64,000 bases of DNA, from positions 13,813,501-13,877,500 of the forward strand of contig NC_088323.1 of assembly GCF_910592395.1 (NCBI RefSeq), read 5' to 3'. A model generated the notes under the pieces. It did no database searches. It was not told the DNA's origin and saw only the letters and a list, made by a program, of their open reading frames with translations. Positions 34,120-46,510 of the stretch are shown here, in pieces. This stretch comes from Lineus longissimus (Eukaryota; Nemertea; Pilidiophora; Heteronemertea; Lineidae). The stretch's first letter is position 1. Each line of letters opens with the position of its first letter. Both the position numbers and the translations under genes were made by a program.

Positions 34120-34750
34120 TTTGAGGAGAAGTGATGGCACTGGTTTGAAAATTATTATCGAAAAGCGTTTTTCTACCCCACGTCATCACACATTTTTGTG
34201 CTTGGCAGTTGAGTATGTTGTTGGTGCTAAATGGACCATCACATGGTTCAATTTGTTGTCATCCATTGGAAAACGGAAAAAAGTGGAAAAAATGCGAAAC
34301 GTCTCGTTTTTTGTGTTCAGATGTTCAGATGTTTAGAAATCTCATTTTATATCTATCAACGATTTGCTTATTTGATGTAACTGTTATTAAATGGGATATT
34401 TGATAGTTTTGTGATTTTGAAGCCCAGTTTGTAGTTCATTCAGATTAGAAAACAGTTCATTTTCCTATCGATGAGCTGTTTTGGCACACAAGCGCAAAGT
34501 TGTGTGAGGTATACCATCGTTACTTGATGAACACGCAGTTCGGCTTGAACCTTACAAACATTTATGGTGTGTACATTAATTTTTAAATCAACTCTTTAGA
34601 AATTATTCACAGTTTGTATTGCCATTGATTACAACCTAATTATGATTTTTTTTGTACAACAAATTGCCAACAGAGGAGAGTGCATCTAGCTTAATTGTGG
34701 TTTGATTTTTGTTATGTTTGGCAATTAGCCGCTAATCAACACATCTGCCT
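34120..34750. repeat. Repeat R1, copy 3
   Basis: Clearly related to 9925-10560 with scattered substitutions and small indels. Confidence 0.65.
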
Positions 34751-35215
34751 AAATTCTTAGCTCGTTCTCAGCAATATAATTCATATTGCATGTATTTGTA
34801 ACCCGATAAATCATATGTGTACCTCATGTGCAGGGTAAGATTTTCGTTGAATTCTGGTCGTTCTATCATTGTTTGCACCTCAGCTCTTCTTGTAGCTGGA
34901 TTGTTAATGGCCCGACAGCACTGTTGGATCAAAGGAAACTTGATGTGACCTGATTCTTTATTTGAAAGACTCTGGTGAAGCCAAGAAAGCTTTCATGTGT
35001 ACAGAACATCCGTATATCTCGGAAGGGGAAGGGCGGGGACTTAAACATGTCTTGACATTTAACTAAGCAGACACATGCAGTACAGGGCCAACTGTCCAGT
35101 CATCTCGCATGACTCCCCAGCTAGATCTCGGGTTTTCCAACACCCATAGCGCGCATTCCACGGACCAACTGCTTTATTTAAAGTTTTCGTGTTGTACTTA
35201 GGGATATTTCAATTA

Positions 35216-35410
35216 TAGGCGAAACAGGAAGTAGGCGAAATAAGAATAGACGAAACAGGAATAGGCGAAGCAGGAATAGGTGAAACAGAAATAGGCGGAA
35301 CTTGAATAGACGAAACAGGAATAGGCGAAGCAGGAATAGGTGAAACAGAAATAGGCGGAACTTGAATGGACAAAACAGGAATAGGCGAAATTGGAAATAG
35401 GCGAAACAGG
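35216..35410 (+). repeat. 15-bp minisatellite, array 3
   Basis: Same unit as array 1, but with a 60-bp block (four units, starting GAATAGACGAAACAGGAATA) present twice in succession, and units lost elsewhere. Confidence 0.8.
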
Positions 35411-35677
35411 CATAAACCATTTCAGCACTGTTAAAGCCTCCTTGATTGAAACAATAGATTAGGGTGTGGGACCGGGACGGTTTCAATCATACTTGACATA
35501 TGTATACGTGTATATGCATGGTACATGTTTGTACCGCAAAGCCTCAGTATAATGTAGCCTAATGCACGAACTTGTGTTGACCGTAGGTTATCAAAATAGA
35601 GCAGGAATGTTTAAGACCTCGTTCCCTTTCAGTTAAACATTAGTATTATGTTAACATCGCGCTCGAGTTTGTTCTGG

Positions 35678-36255
35678 CAAATTTAGCATTCAACTTATGT
35701 TATGTCACATAATTTAATTAATTACATAAAGCAACCCAGAGCAGACAAACTAATTATTTGATTACTGAGTATGCTGCGTATGTCTCATCAAATTGAGTCA
35801 TGTGTATTTGATTGAACCATAGTCTTACCTACTTCCTCCATCAGTAACTGCATTAGCACTACACGTCCCTACGATACATTTCCAGCGTATTTTACCATCC
35901 CTTCCTTTTCTGTTCAATCGACGTTTGGATTGGAAGAAATAAATGAGGATCCATAGTTTAAAACGCAGGCCTTGTGTGATAAGAAACCTTTCTCAAATCT
36001 GATGAAAGGGTAAAACCTTTTTACTACATTTCTTCCTTTTTATCACCACTGACGAGCTAAAACATAAACCTAGTTATGTACAATTCTTCAAAGTTATTCC
36101 GAATAATACAAACATAATTGATTTAGCTACATGTAAAACCAGTAGACATAGGATCATAAAAACTGTTCGAAGTTATTCTTAATGAATAGCCAAACTATCA
36201 TAGAAACACTGTATAATGGGGACGGTCAATATCTGTGGGGAGGTTAGCAGCAATA
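35678..36255. other. No recognisable gene
   Basis: A/T-rich sequence between the third module copy and the fourth minisatellite. Nothing is supported. Confidence 0.4.
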
Positions 36256-36260
36256 TATTT

Positions 36261-36352
36261 AGGCGAAACAGAATCAGACGGAACAGGAATTAGGTGAAAC
36301 AGGAATTAGGCGATACAGGAATAGGCGAAACAGGAATTGGCGAAACAGGAAT
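36261..36352 (+). repeat. 15-bp minisatellite, array 4
   Basis: About six units of AGGCGAAACAGGAAT-like sequence, away from the R1/BEL module. It lies at the start of an open frame and is read in frame as Gly-Glu-Thr-Gly-Ile repeats. Confidence 0.75.
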
Positions 36353-36671
36353 ACACCATATTCCTGTGCAAACTAGTCCTCGTCCGCAATTCCATGATAG
36401 ATTCGCATCACTAAATGAGCTGTGTATGAACATTTCGCTTCCTTCCGCTAAGATCAAAGAGACTCAGGCACGCTATAATCTATCCGAATATTTAGCTGTC
36501 GTAGCGGGTTATGATCCCGAACTTTTCCCTGTCAAAGTCCTACGGAAAACGGTCATCAACCGCTCCTTTGTCAATACAGAATACATGTATATGAAATTCT
36601 TGGAGGGTGCAGAAATGTCTCCTTGCAACGAATTCTACACTTTCCGCCCCTTCTTTCGACTGCGGTATTAG
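36294..36671 (+). CDS. Unidentified protein fragment with GETGI repeats
   Basis: 125 residues. After the repeats comes a composition-balanced segment (SLNELCMNISLPSAKIKETQ, then YNLSEYLAVVAGYDPELFPV). The YDPELFP string resembles the YEPELFP motif in the second half of the TATA-binding protein core, but nothing else convincingly matches, so this is only a hint. A frame shifted by one base continues beyond the stop to the LINE insertion site at 36751 and, after removal of the LINE, on to about 40490. It may be one exon disrupted by the insertion. Confidence 0.3.
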   Translation: MKQELGDTGIGETGIGETGIHHIPVQTSPRPQFHDRFASLNELCMNISLPSAKIKETQARYNLSEYLAVVAGYDPELFPVKVLRKTVINRSFVNTEYMYMKFLEGAEMSPCNEFYTFRPFFRLRY

Positions 36672-36737
36672 CAAAGACGCAAAGAACATAAACAAATATG
36701 CAGACATTGCCAGGCTGAATATGCTGATAATTGCTGT

Positions 36738-36751
36738 AAGAAATAAATGCA
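36738..36751. repeat. LINE target-site duplication, 5' copy
   Basis: AAGAAATAAATGCA, exactly repeated at 40278-40291. Confidence 0.9.
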
Positions 36752-39700
36752 TACCACAAATAGTAGAGGAGTAGCCATACTTCTGAGAAATTCGTTCAGT
36801 CACAATATTAACAAAACCATAATTGACCCAGAGGGGAGGTACATAATATTAGATATTACAATCAGTGATTACAGAATGACAATAGTTAACTTATATGGGC
36901 CAAATGAGGACACACCAACCTTATTCACAAATATAAAAACCAAAATAGGGGAGTTTGATCATAGCAATACAGTGGTGGGAGGGGATTTCAATGTAGTTCA
37001 AGACTACACACTAGACAACTACAACTTAATGAATAAAAACAACCCAAAGGCAAATGAAGCTGTAAATGAAATGAAACTAGATCTTGATCTGCACGATCCT
37101 TGGCGGGATAAAAACCCTGACACTCGCATGTACACATGGCATAATTCTAGGAATCAACTTAGTCGTCGAGACTACTTTCTCATATCGGACAGCATAAAAG
37201 ACAAAGTAGAAAATGTTTATATAAAACCTGGTTATAGATCGGACCATTCAGTGGTGGAATTAACTTTAAATCTATCAAATCAACAAAAAGGCCCAGGGCT
37301 ATGGAAGTTTAACAACTCGTTACTAAAGGATGAAGAATACGTAGTGGAAATTAAAAGAGTCATAAATGATGTTACAAATCAAAACAATAACCTAAGTGAT
37401 CAACTTGCTTTTGAGTTTCTAAAAACCCAAATAAGGGGAAAACCATAGCGTATTCAACGGCCAAAAAGAGGGAAAATCAAAAAGAAGAGAAACTATTAGA
37501 CAAAAAAATGGATGCTTTACATATAAAATATAATGCTAATCCAAATGCAGAAAACTTAACTAAATACATTGAAGTGCAAAATGAACTGAAGACACTAAGA
37601 GATAATAAAGTAGATGGGATAATAACAAGAGCAAAAGCAAAATGGCATCTAGAGGGCGAGAAAAACTCAAAATACTTCTGCAATTTAGAAAACAGACACT
37701 TTCAAGAAAAAGCCATTACAGAACTGTTGTAACGAGCTAATTGAAATAAATGATATTCTAAAGGAGCAGCATGAAAATCTTTATAAACAGAAACAAACAA
37801 ATAACACAGGTGAAAACTTAAATATCTTTTTCCCAGAAGATGATACAATACAAAAATTAACAGATGAACAAGCAATGGAATTGGAAAATGATATTAGTGA
37901 GGCAGAGTGTAAAGCTGTGTTGAAGACAATGAAACTAAATAAATAACCTGGCTCAGATGGTCTTACCGTGGAATTTTATAATCACTTTTGGGGTGAATTA
38001 AAACTTGCAATGATAAGATCCTTCAGAGAGGCTTTTTTAACGGGCGAACTATCGGACAATCAAAAACTAGGAGTAATAACATGCCTCCCTAAACCTGGTA
38101 AAGATAAAAAACTTATGAAAAACTGGCGCCCAATTTCCCTTTTAAATGTCGATTATAAAATACTGTCCGGGGTTATATCTAGCAGGATCAAAACAAACTT
38201 AAATCAATTGATTTCAAAATATCAAAAGGCCTTTGTAAAGGGTAGGTTTATAGGGGAATGCACTCGTATCACATGGGATTTAATCTTTAAGATGAAAAAA
38301 CACAATACACGTATGCCTGGTATTATACTGCTTATCGATTTTGAGAAGGCATTTGACTCTCTTGACTGGAATTTTGTAAATAGGACAATGAAGTACTTCA
38401 ATTTTGGGGAAAATATAAGAACATGGATAAGAATCTTCTACCAACTCCATCAACAACCAAGACATAAAAGGCATAAACATCGACAACTCGGAATACTTAA
38501 TTAGCCAACTGGCAGATGATACAACTCTCTTCCTCGATAATACAGAACACAACTACAGATCTTGTATGAACATCCTCGATAGATTTTCAGAAGTGTCAGG
38601 GTTGACAATAAATTACACCAAAACAGTAGCTATCAAGATTGGGCTCACTGAACAATTAAACTACAATCTGGGAAATGACAAGGATATAAAATGGCAATTA
38701 GAGGGAAAGTTCACTTTATTGGGAATAAAATACAATTTAGATGAGGAAAATTTTACTGAAAAAAACTATGTAGACAAAATCAGAGAAGTTTCAAAACTAC
38801 TAAATATCTGGACAGGGAGAAATCTAACTATGTATGGGAAAATCTGTATCATTAAGTCACTAGCACTCTCTAAATTAATACACCTGTTTACAGCACTGCC
38901 AAATCCATCAGAGGAATGTTTCGGAAGGCTAGAAAAGATCTGCTTTAACTTCATCTGGGACAATAAAAATGAAAAAATAAAAAGAACAACGCTATGCAAT
39001 GACTATGACAATGGTGGTTTAAAAATGATAAATATAAAATACTTCTGTATGGCCCAAAAATTGATATGGGTTAAGAAATTACACAATGATCTATATTTTT
39101 CTGATTGGAAAACACTTATCCTTTCTGACACTACTAAGCATGGCGGAAATTTAATTTGGCTTTCAAGAGACCCTCATGCAACCTTTAAAAATCACCTAAA
39201 CCCTTTCTGGCAAGATGTTTATAAATCTTTGATAACAATGGCGGACTCAAAAGAAGAGCATCCCCTAAAAAACATGATTTTTCATAATAAAAATATCAAA
39301 ATAAACACCAAAACAATCTTCTACAATGAATGGCAACTACATGGTGTTAAATATCTGAATGATTTAGTTGACGAAACAGGGAACTTTTATACATGGGAAC
39401 AATTCTCGACAAAATATGGAATTCAAAAAGAACCGTTCAAACTCTTAGCTGTGTTACATGCAGTACCAAAAAACTGGAAGAAAAGAATAAAAGATGGGGG
39501 ATCAAATCTGACCGAAATTGTCGATCTTAGCATAACAAATATAAAAAATCTTAATAAACCGGGAAAACATTTCTATTGGCAAAAAATTAAAAGTACAAGT
39601 AAAAGACCTGAAAAATCAGAAACCAAATGGACAACCATAACTAACTGCAACCTCACTGAAGATGACTGGAGCGACATATACTGCCTCCCTTACCGGGCCA

Positions 39701-40134
39701 CAATTGACACCAAACTAAGAATGTTGCAATATAAAATATTACATAGAACATTACCTGTTAATACTTGGTTATACAAATGTGGCCTAACAAACACCAATAC
39801 ATGTAGTTTTTGTTTAATATATAAAGAAACTTTACAACACCTGTTGTGGGAATGCAATTTAACCAAAACTCTCTGGCTAAACCTTTGTCAACATCTAAAC
39901 ATACCACTATTTAACATCAAAGACATCATTTTTGGAAGTCCAGGGCAGTCGCTTGCAATAGAACATATCAAAATTATTACAAAAGAATATATCTACAAAA
40001 CAAAACTAAACATTAGACTACAAAACCTTCAACATCTCAAACAGACAATAAAACTTCAAATCAATATTGAAAAATGCCACAAAAAAAGAACAGACTTTGT
40101 GGGAAAATGGGGAAATTTCTTAAATGCTATCTAG
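36752..40134 (+). pseudogene. L1/Tx1 ORF2: endonuclease, reverse transcriptase, C-terminal domain, broken
   Basis: The endonuclease part shows VNLYGPNED, VVGGDFNVV, TYTWHN-like YTWHNSRNQLSRRDYF and YRSDHS. A frameshift lies near 37438-37445, another near 37730, and an in-frame TAA at about 37944 in NK-stop-PGSDG. RT shows GVITCLPKPGKDKKLMKNWR, GRFIGECTRI and LIDFEKAFDSLDW. Near 38440 the frame jumps from WIRIFY to NNQDIKGI...QLADDTTLFLD, so the segment holding the conserved RQGCPLSP block is deleted. From 38566 a 522-residue open frame covers the thumb and C-terminal region with the CSFC...HLLWEC zinc-like motif. Tx1-type elements share this layout. It is non-functional. Confidence 0.85.
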
Positions 40135-40277
40135 GAAAAGACTAAGTTTCTTGCACCTCTGCACTTTGCACACTGCACCGCACTGTAGAAAACTGTTGTA
40201 AACAAAATTGTTGGATTGAATACTTTGTGTAAATTTTTTTTGAGAGTTTACAATAAAAAGTATAAATTACAAAAAAA
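36752..40277 (+). mobile_element. L1/Tx1-clade non-LTR retrotransposon, 5'-truncated
   Basis: Starts inside the apurinic endonuclease domain and ends in a short A-rich tail after CAATAAAAAGTATAAATTAC. Exact 14-bp duplications flank it, so it is a target-primed reverse-transcription insertion cut short at its 5' end. No ORF1 is present. About 3.5 kb. Confidence 0.9.
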
Positions 40278-40291
40278 AAGAAATAAATGCA
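40278..40291. repeat. LINE target-site duplication, 3' copy
   Basis: AAGAAATAAATGCA, identical to 36738-36751. Confidence 0.9.
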
Positions 40292-41230
40292 ACCAAACTT
40301 TTACTGACCAAGCGGTACACCTGTTTTGTGCCTGATCAGTCCACTTTGCTAACCGGGATAAATTCAGGAAGACCGTTGTCAACGAGTTCCCAGTCGGACT
40401 TAGCGCCACACTGTGGAACATGGACGATAGCCAGCTCACAGGGGCCACAGCTGGGGTGGACTTCGACATAAATACATGTATTTTATTCTTAAGGTCGGTA
40501 ATTGAATGCTGGGATAACTAACCTATGACAGGGGCCAGCTCCTGCACTGTATCACTCGTCGAAGCGACTACATGCATGTATTTGTAGACACCGTAGACCT
40601 TTGTTGTGTGTGTGTTTTATTTGTTTTATATCAAATGTAACAACCTTAGGAGTTGATGCTACCTATTTCTCCGGTACAGGCTCCTCGCTGGGGACTAAAT
40701 TGAGGCCCTCTCTCAGTATGTCCTCATCAAACATCATGTTGCTGGCTTAGGCTCCAACTCCTCTAAGAGTGCTGTTCTAGCGTCGGACACCTTAACCTAA
40801 CCAAGAGGCTGGTTCTGAGCTCGTTAGCGGGAATTTTCGATGTTTTAGGCTTCGTGGCGCCAGTCATCATGGTCGCAAAAAAAACTGGTTACAGGAACTG
40901 TGTGGAAAGACAAATACCGATGGGACCAGAGCCTTCCCGAACCTGTCGCACAGAAGTGAATGGATTTGCTCAAAAGAGTGCAGAATCTGAAAACATTCAA
41001 AGTCGAAAGATGTTTAACTCCACCATGATCCGCAGGACATTCAATTCTGGTCATCTTTCGCGACGCAAGCGAAAGTGAATTCGGTAGTGTTGCGTGTATG
41101 CGATGGAAAACATAAGATCGGTACCAAAGACGATTCGTCATCGCAAAAATCGAGGGTCGCCTCGGTGAAACCACTTACGTTTGCATCTGAAATCCGATAC
41201 TAGTAATGAATACAGTGTTCTGCATACGTT
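40292..41230. other. Right flank of LINE; possible exon fragment, otherwise empty
   Basis: The plus strand from 40286 reads CNQTFTDQAVHLFCA, a TGA, then SVHFANRDKFRKTVVNEFPV...TLWNMDDSQLTGATAG to about 40490. It is in the same frame as sequence left of the LINE, so it may be the other half of a disrupted exon of unknown function. A 60-bp stretch at about 40520-40585 resembles 55485-55545 (GCCAGTTCCTGCAC-like). Beyond 40600 I see nothing. Confidence 0.3.
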
Positions 41231-42189
41231 TTAGGAATACCTCCCCAAATCCCTCTCATTTCCAATTGACATGATTGACCCTTTCCATCCTCATGCCATT
41301 GTGTAATGTCCCTTCTTCTGTTTGCTCTATTTGTGTGCTCCTCTATTGATAAAGAATTAGAGGTATCCAGTCAAACTGCAGACTAGCTTCATTTTGCATG
41401 TTAAAACACATAACACGAGATTTTTTAAATTATTCTTGGATGTTATGTAATATCTCATTGTTTACTCCTCAGTTAGCAGTTATCGGGGATTGTCCTTAGT
41501 TTGTATATCAAATCACACCAGACTAATTGCTATTTCTCTTCAGTCTTGTGCTTGCTATTACATTTTGGATCTAATGACTTTGCAGATAAAATGAACTTGT
41601 CGCCTCAATTCTGGTTGTAACTTTGTCCTCAAAAGACCAATTCGGGATGAATGGAGATAATAATTAAACACCACAGAATCTCTTTTCATGCAACATCAAT
41701 TATAAGGACATTTTGTCTTGTATTTCAATAACCACGATCATTGTATGCTCAGCGGCCTGTTGTTGAATGAACACAGCCCACAAAAATGGAGGACCCTTTA
41801 ATGCGAGGACTGAGTTGAATTCACATGATATTTATATCCCTCCTTCATTTAACTGATTCTCGCTCTTCCTCAACTGTGCTCCTTTTTTGAAAATTGCTTC
41901 GTTTGTTTCGCAAAAGCGTTCGCTATTTTGCACCTTTCTTGAAAACAAATTATCCTGTCCAAATACTGACTGTTTCCTGATGGCCTGTGAAATCACATGA
42001 TATAATTCTTGCTTCTCCTGTGTTGTGTATACACGTGTATGCTGTAATTCGTATCTCTTTGTGGTGTCTCCTCCATGGTTGAAACAGTTCTAACAGAGGT
42101 TGTGACAAGGACACCCATGTCCTCCAGTTTGAGACTGTCTCCTAGAAGACCAGTAAGACTGTTCCAAGATTGAGACAGGATGTGCCACA

Positions 42190-42925
42190 TGATAATTGGT
42201 TGAATGACAGGAACGGGAATGGTGTTTGCAGTAAAATGTTAGCAATATGTAAAGGGGCTAACTAGCCATAAGGAGATAAACTGATCTGGCCTAAGATTAC
42301 GCTGCTAGATAACTATGGCAACACTTTCTTTGCACCTGCCATGAAGACAATGAGGCAGACGACAAGATATCCATCACGGGTCACACCGACTCGGAGATGT
42401 GATAAAGACATGATAAAGACACTGAGCGACTTTTATCTGAGATAAGAATAATAATAGGCCCCAAAATGTAAAATTATGTACAGAGGATGCAGCGAAGATG
42501 CTTTGAGTATTAACAAGAAGCAGCTGTGTTATAAAGGGGCGATGAAAAAACATGGAGTAGGGTAAAGACCGCCTACGGATGCGACCCAGAATGGGAAAAC
42601 GACACGGCACAACCAGGAGAGCAAAACAGAAAAGTGAGTGGAGGTGGGAAAGAACATAACAGCATGGCCTTGCTTTCAAGAAATAAATATTTGGAATGAC
42701 CCTGTAATGTGGGTCAAGAGAACCGAAACAACATCCAAGTTTATTGGATCTCTCAGGTCATGCGCCTGAGAAAAGAAATTTAGTTGGTGCAGGCATGTGC
42801 AGCGAGTGACCTGAGAGCGGGAATTTGCATGGTAATTAGCGATCCTGGAAGGCCGCGCCAAAAATACCATCCACAAATGACTTTTCTTTAGCAGGAGCTT
42901 GCACCATTCAATGCTAAATGAGCAT
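42190..42925. other. Unrecognised insertion in the satellite array
   Basis: Sequence without satellite phrases lying left of the L2/CR1 tail. It has G-rich short runs but no gene or terminal repeat I can support. Confidence 0.35.
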
Positions 42926-42929
42926 TGAT

Positions 42930-43386
42930 AAATTGATAAATTGTTATTTGTAAATTGATAAATTGTTATTTGTAAAGCGCCTGTATCACTTGAAACAAAT
43001 GTTCACCGGCGCTGGTGAGCTCTGTTGAAAAGAAGGGTCTTGAGTTATTTGCGAAAGGTTGAGACATTCGATGTAGCTCTCAGGGTGGGGGAAAGAGAGT
43101 TCCACAGTTGAGGTGCTAACGTGGCGAATGCTCGACCTCCAAATGTTTTCAATCTATATATCCTGCAAATGAGAAGGTCCTGAGATTCAGAGCGAAAGTA
43201 ACGAGGAGGCACGTAATGTTGGATGAGATCGTTCAGGTAAATTGGTGCAAGCCAGTGGTATATGCTTTGAAGGTCAGGAGGAGTAGTTTGAAAATTATAC
43301 GCTCGCGCACAGGCAGCCAGTGTAACTTGGCTAGCACCGGAGTAATGTGGGATCGCCGCATTGTCCTCAGTTTGAATGTAAAACAC
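42930..43386 (-). mobile_element. L2/CR1-type LINE 3' end
   Basis: The minus-strand frame 43386-43045 encodes the conserved tail after RT: HWLAPIYLNDLIQHYVPPR, then YRLKTFGGRAFATLAPQLWN and SLSPTLRATSNVSTFRK. Downstream the minus strand has GGCGCTTTACAAATAACAAT followed by a 20-bp tandem repeat (plus-strand 42926-42975), the kind of short tandem 3' terminus used by L2/CR1 elements instead of poly(A). It is heavily 5'-truncated. Confidence 0.75.
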
Positions 43387-46300
43387 ATAAGATTTTTAAT
43401 GTCCATTCTTTGATTACTCTTGTTCTTTGCTCCTCAGTTAGCATACACATGTACTTCAATAAAATAACTGTCCTTAGTTGGCATGTGAAAACACATCAGA
43501 ATATTTCTCTGGCTTACTTTGTGTGCTCCTTACTTAACAATAAATTTGCAGATAGTCAAAGGGAATACTGTCCCAAGTTTCGATTTAAAATCACCTCACA
43601 TTTCTTCTCCTTCCTGTTTTTGTTAGCATATATCCAATCAAAGGAGGACTTTCCTTAGTTTCCATATCTCAATTCACAACAGATTAATCGCCCCTTGGCT
43701 CATACTGTGGGCTTCTTACTACTAGTATTAATTGATTCAAATATATCCACACAAAAGGACTGCCGGTGTAACGTCTGTGGTTGTTCCCCATGTGTCAGTG
43801 TTTCCAAACAATAGGCAGCTAGAGAGACCACGACTTTTCAATAGGGGGGATACACAGAAAAACTTGTCAATCTATTTTTGAGCGTTCCCAAACAATGAGG
43901 GGAAACACTCAAAAACAGAAACACTCAAAAACATTGCACCGGTTTAAAATCGCATCAGATGTTTGTCCCTTCGTCAGTGTTATATATAAGCTCTCTTTGT
44001 TAGCATGGTTTGTTTCTTTTGAACAACAGTATGCAGAAAGCTACTCAAAATGTGTACTGTTCGCAGTTTGCATTCTGAACCTGATATTAATTTTGCTTTC
44101 ATTAGTTTTTCTTAGCCATCATTGTTTGCTCCATTCTTGAACACCAGCTTGCAAAAATCAAAGCAAAAGGAGGACTGTCCCTAGTTAGCATTTTAAACGC
44201 ACTCAATTGTTAATCTCCATTCTTGGATTTTTCTTTTAACTCTTATTGTATGATGCTGCGATAGCAGATATGCACTTTAATTAGGACTTTTAGTTTCCAT
44301 GTCAAATCACACCTGATTGATCACCCTTCTTCAATTTTGCATTTTTCTAATTTTGCACTCCCGCCTTGAAAATATTTTTTTGTGTTTGCTTTCGCGATTT
44401 GCACCTTTCCTGAAAATGAATTTGCATATATCTTGTTAAAATGTGGACTTACCCCATTTGCAGGAAAAAATATCTCATGATAATTTTGATTCCTGTGTTT
44501 TGCATTGTCTGTCACTGTTCACTCCTTCCTTGAATATCAGCTTGCGCGGGTCCATGCAAAAGGAGCACTGTCTTCAGTTTGAATGTGAAAACACATAAGA
44601 TTTCTTATGTCCATTCTTTGATTACTCTTGTTGTTTTCTCCTCAGTTAGCAGATATCTAATGAAAGACAACTGCCATTATTGTGCATGTCAAACACTATC
44701 ATCACCCTTCTTTAACATTGCATTGGCTTTAATTGTGTGCTACTCTCTTGAATATTCATTTGCTGTCATCTAGTAAAAATGTGGTCTGTCCTGCAGTTTG
44801 CTTGTCAAAATAACATCATATTGATTTTCCTTTCTGTTCTGTGTTAGATCTCAATGATTGCTCGTTTCTTGAATACATGCATGCAAAAGGAGGACGGTCC
44901 GCAGTTTGCATATAAAAACAAAATGGACTTCTTAAATGTGCATTCTACGATTAATGGTTTCTCTCATTGTTTGCTTCTGAGCACCAGATATCCACCTAAA
45001 CAAGGACAAGCTATGGTTTGCATGCCAGTTTATCAGATTAATCACCCTTCTTCAGTTTTGCATTGGCTCAAAATTGTGTGCTACTTTCTTAAAAATGAAT
45101 GGGTGGATGTTCAATCAAAAGGAAAACTGTCCACACTTTGCATGTGAAATCACCTCATACTTATTTTTTTACCTCAGTTCTGTAGTTTAAGTCTTGATTG
45201 TGCGCTGCCTTCTTGAACTTACACCAGCTTCCACAAATCCATGAAAGGGACGTTGTTGTCAGTTTGCACGTGAAAACACATTTGTAATTCCTTTTTAAAA
45301 TATTGTACATATGTTCTGTAGCCTCTCACTGTTTGCCTCGTGGCTTAGCAGATATGCTACTTTTTTAAATAGTTTCCATGTCAAATCACTTCAAATTAAT
45401 CGATCTTAGGCTCACTTTGCGCGCTCCTTTCTAATTAGTTTGTCAACTCTAAATGTGGACTATCTTTACTTCAAATTGCATCAGATTTATGCCCCTTCTT
45501 CAGTGTTATTTCAGCTCTCTTTGTTAGTTCCTCAATTGAGCCGAAATTGGCTTAGAAAGGAGACATGTTCTCAGTATGCATCATGAAATCACCTCACAAT
45601 ACTATTTCGTCCACTGATTTCTGTTAGCTGTGATCCATTTTAACATCATATTGCACAAATCCATGAAAAAGGAGGACTGTTCTTAGTTTGCATGTGAAAC
45701 ACATCCGATTAATCACCATCCCTTCAATGATTCTCTGGCTAACCTTATGTGCTCCTTTCTTAAAATAATATCGAGTCAAAAGGGGGCTTCCTTCCGGAAA
45801 ATGACTTGTGTTGCCTAACTTTCATTCATTTTACCTTTCTTGAAAACGAAGTTGCAGATATCCCGTCTAAATGCGGACTACTTGTGAAATCACTGGATAC
45901 AATTTTTGCTTCTTGCTTTGTGTCAGCTGTAAGCTTGCACAAACCAATGCAAAAGGAGGACTGCCCTCAGTTTGAATGTGAAACACAAAATATTTCGAAT
46001 GCCCATGCTTAATTTTCTCTCATTGTTTGCTTTCGAGGTAGCAGATCTACATTTAAAAACTAACAGTCATGTCAAAACACTTCAGACTTATCTTATCACC
46101 CTTCTTCAACTTTGCGATGGCTTTAATCGCGTGCTCCTTTCTCGAAATTTGAATGAATGAATTTGCGTGCGGTAGGCTATATTCAATTTAGTCAAAACGA
46201 AGACGGTCCTCAGTTTACATGTGAAATCCCATCACATCGATTTATTTACTGTATGTGGTGTTAGCTGCCAGTGTTTTCTCCCTCTCGAACATCAGTTTAC

Positions 46301-46510
46301 AATAATCTATCCGAAAAGATGTTTGTCCGCAGTTCGTACGATGAAACAAATTTGGCTTTTAATGTCTATTCTACGATTTGTATGTCAACCTTCATCCTGA
46401 CAAATCGGGGCATTTCCATTCCATTCTGCTACATTTCGTGTGCCGACGATGCCCTCCTTGATCGAAATGCTTTATTTGGCGCTACGATCGCTCCATGGCC
46501 GGCTGACTGA

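Larger units (their letters stand above)
33645..35677. repeat. Diverged third copy of the 9229-11381 module
   Basis: Matches BEL RT-entry sequence, R1, spacer and minisatellite of units 1 and 2 in the same order. Relative to unit 1 it lacks 9279-9488 (rest of BEL RNase H and linker) but retains the segment equivalent to 17683-17775. It ends at TTTGTTCTG (35677), just before the Myb/Harbinger-like portion begins in the other units. Confidence 0.8.
41240..46510. repeat. Diverged satellite-like array with a composite period of about 330 bp
   Basis: Phrases such as GGAGGACTGTCCTCAGTTTG, CATGTGAAATCACCTCATA, TTAATCACCCTTCTTCA, TTTTGCATTGGCTC and GTGTGCTCCTTTCTTGAA recur dozens of times in a fixed order. 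Three related subunits of roughly 110 bp alternate; corresponding subunits recur at, for example, 43365, 44575, 44892 and 45960. The array is interrupted by non-repeat sequence and a LINE tail at about 42190-43380. No coding capacity; short open frames here are chance. Confidence 0.65.

Noticed and set aside
40845-41174. 109-codon minus-strand frame
   Set aside because: No motif, no splice or element context, and the opposite strand is equally open; treated as chance.
41240-46510. Many 60-100 codon open frames
   Set aside because: They fall within satellite-like repeats, show repeat phrases rather than protein constraint, and change frame between repeat copies.
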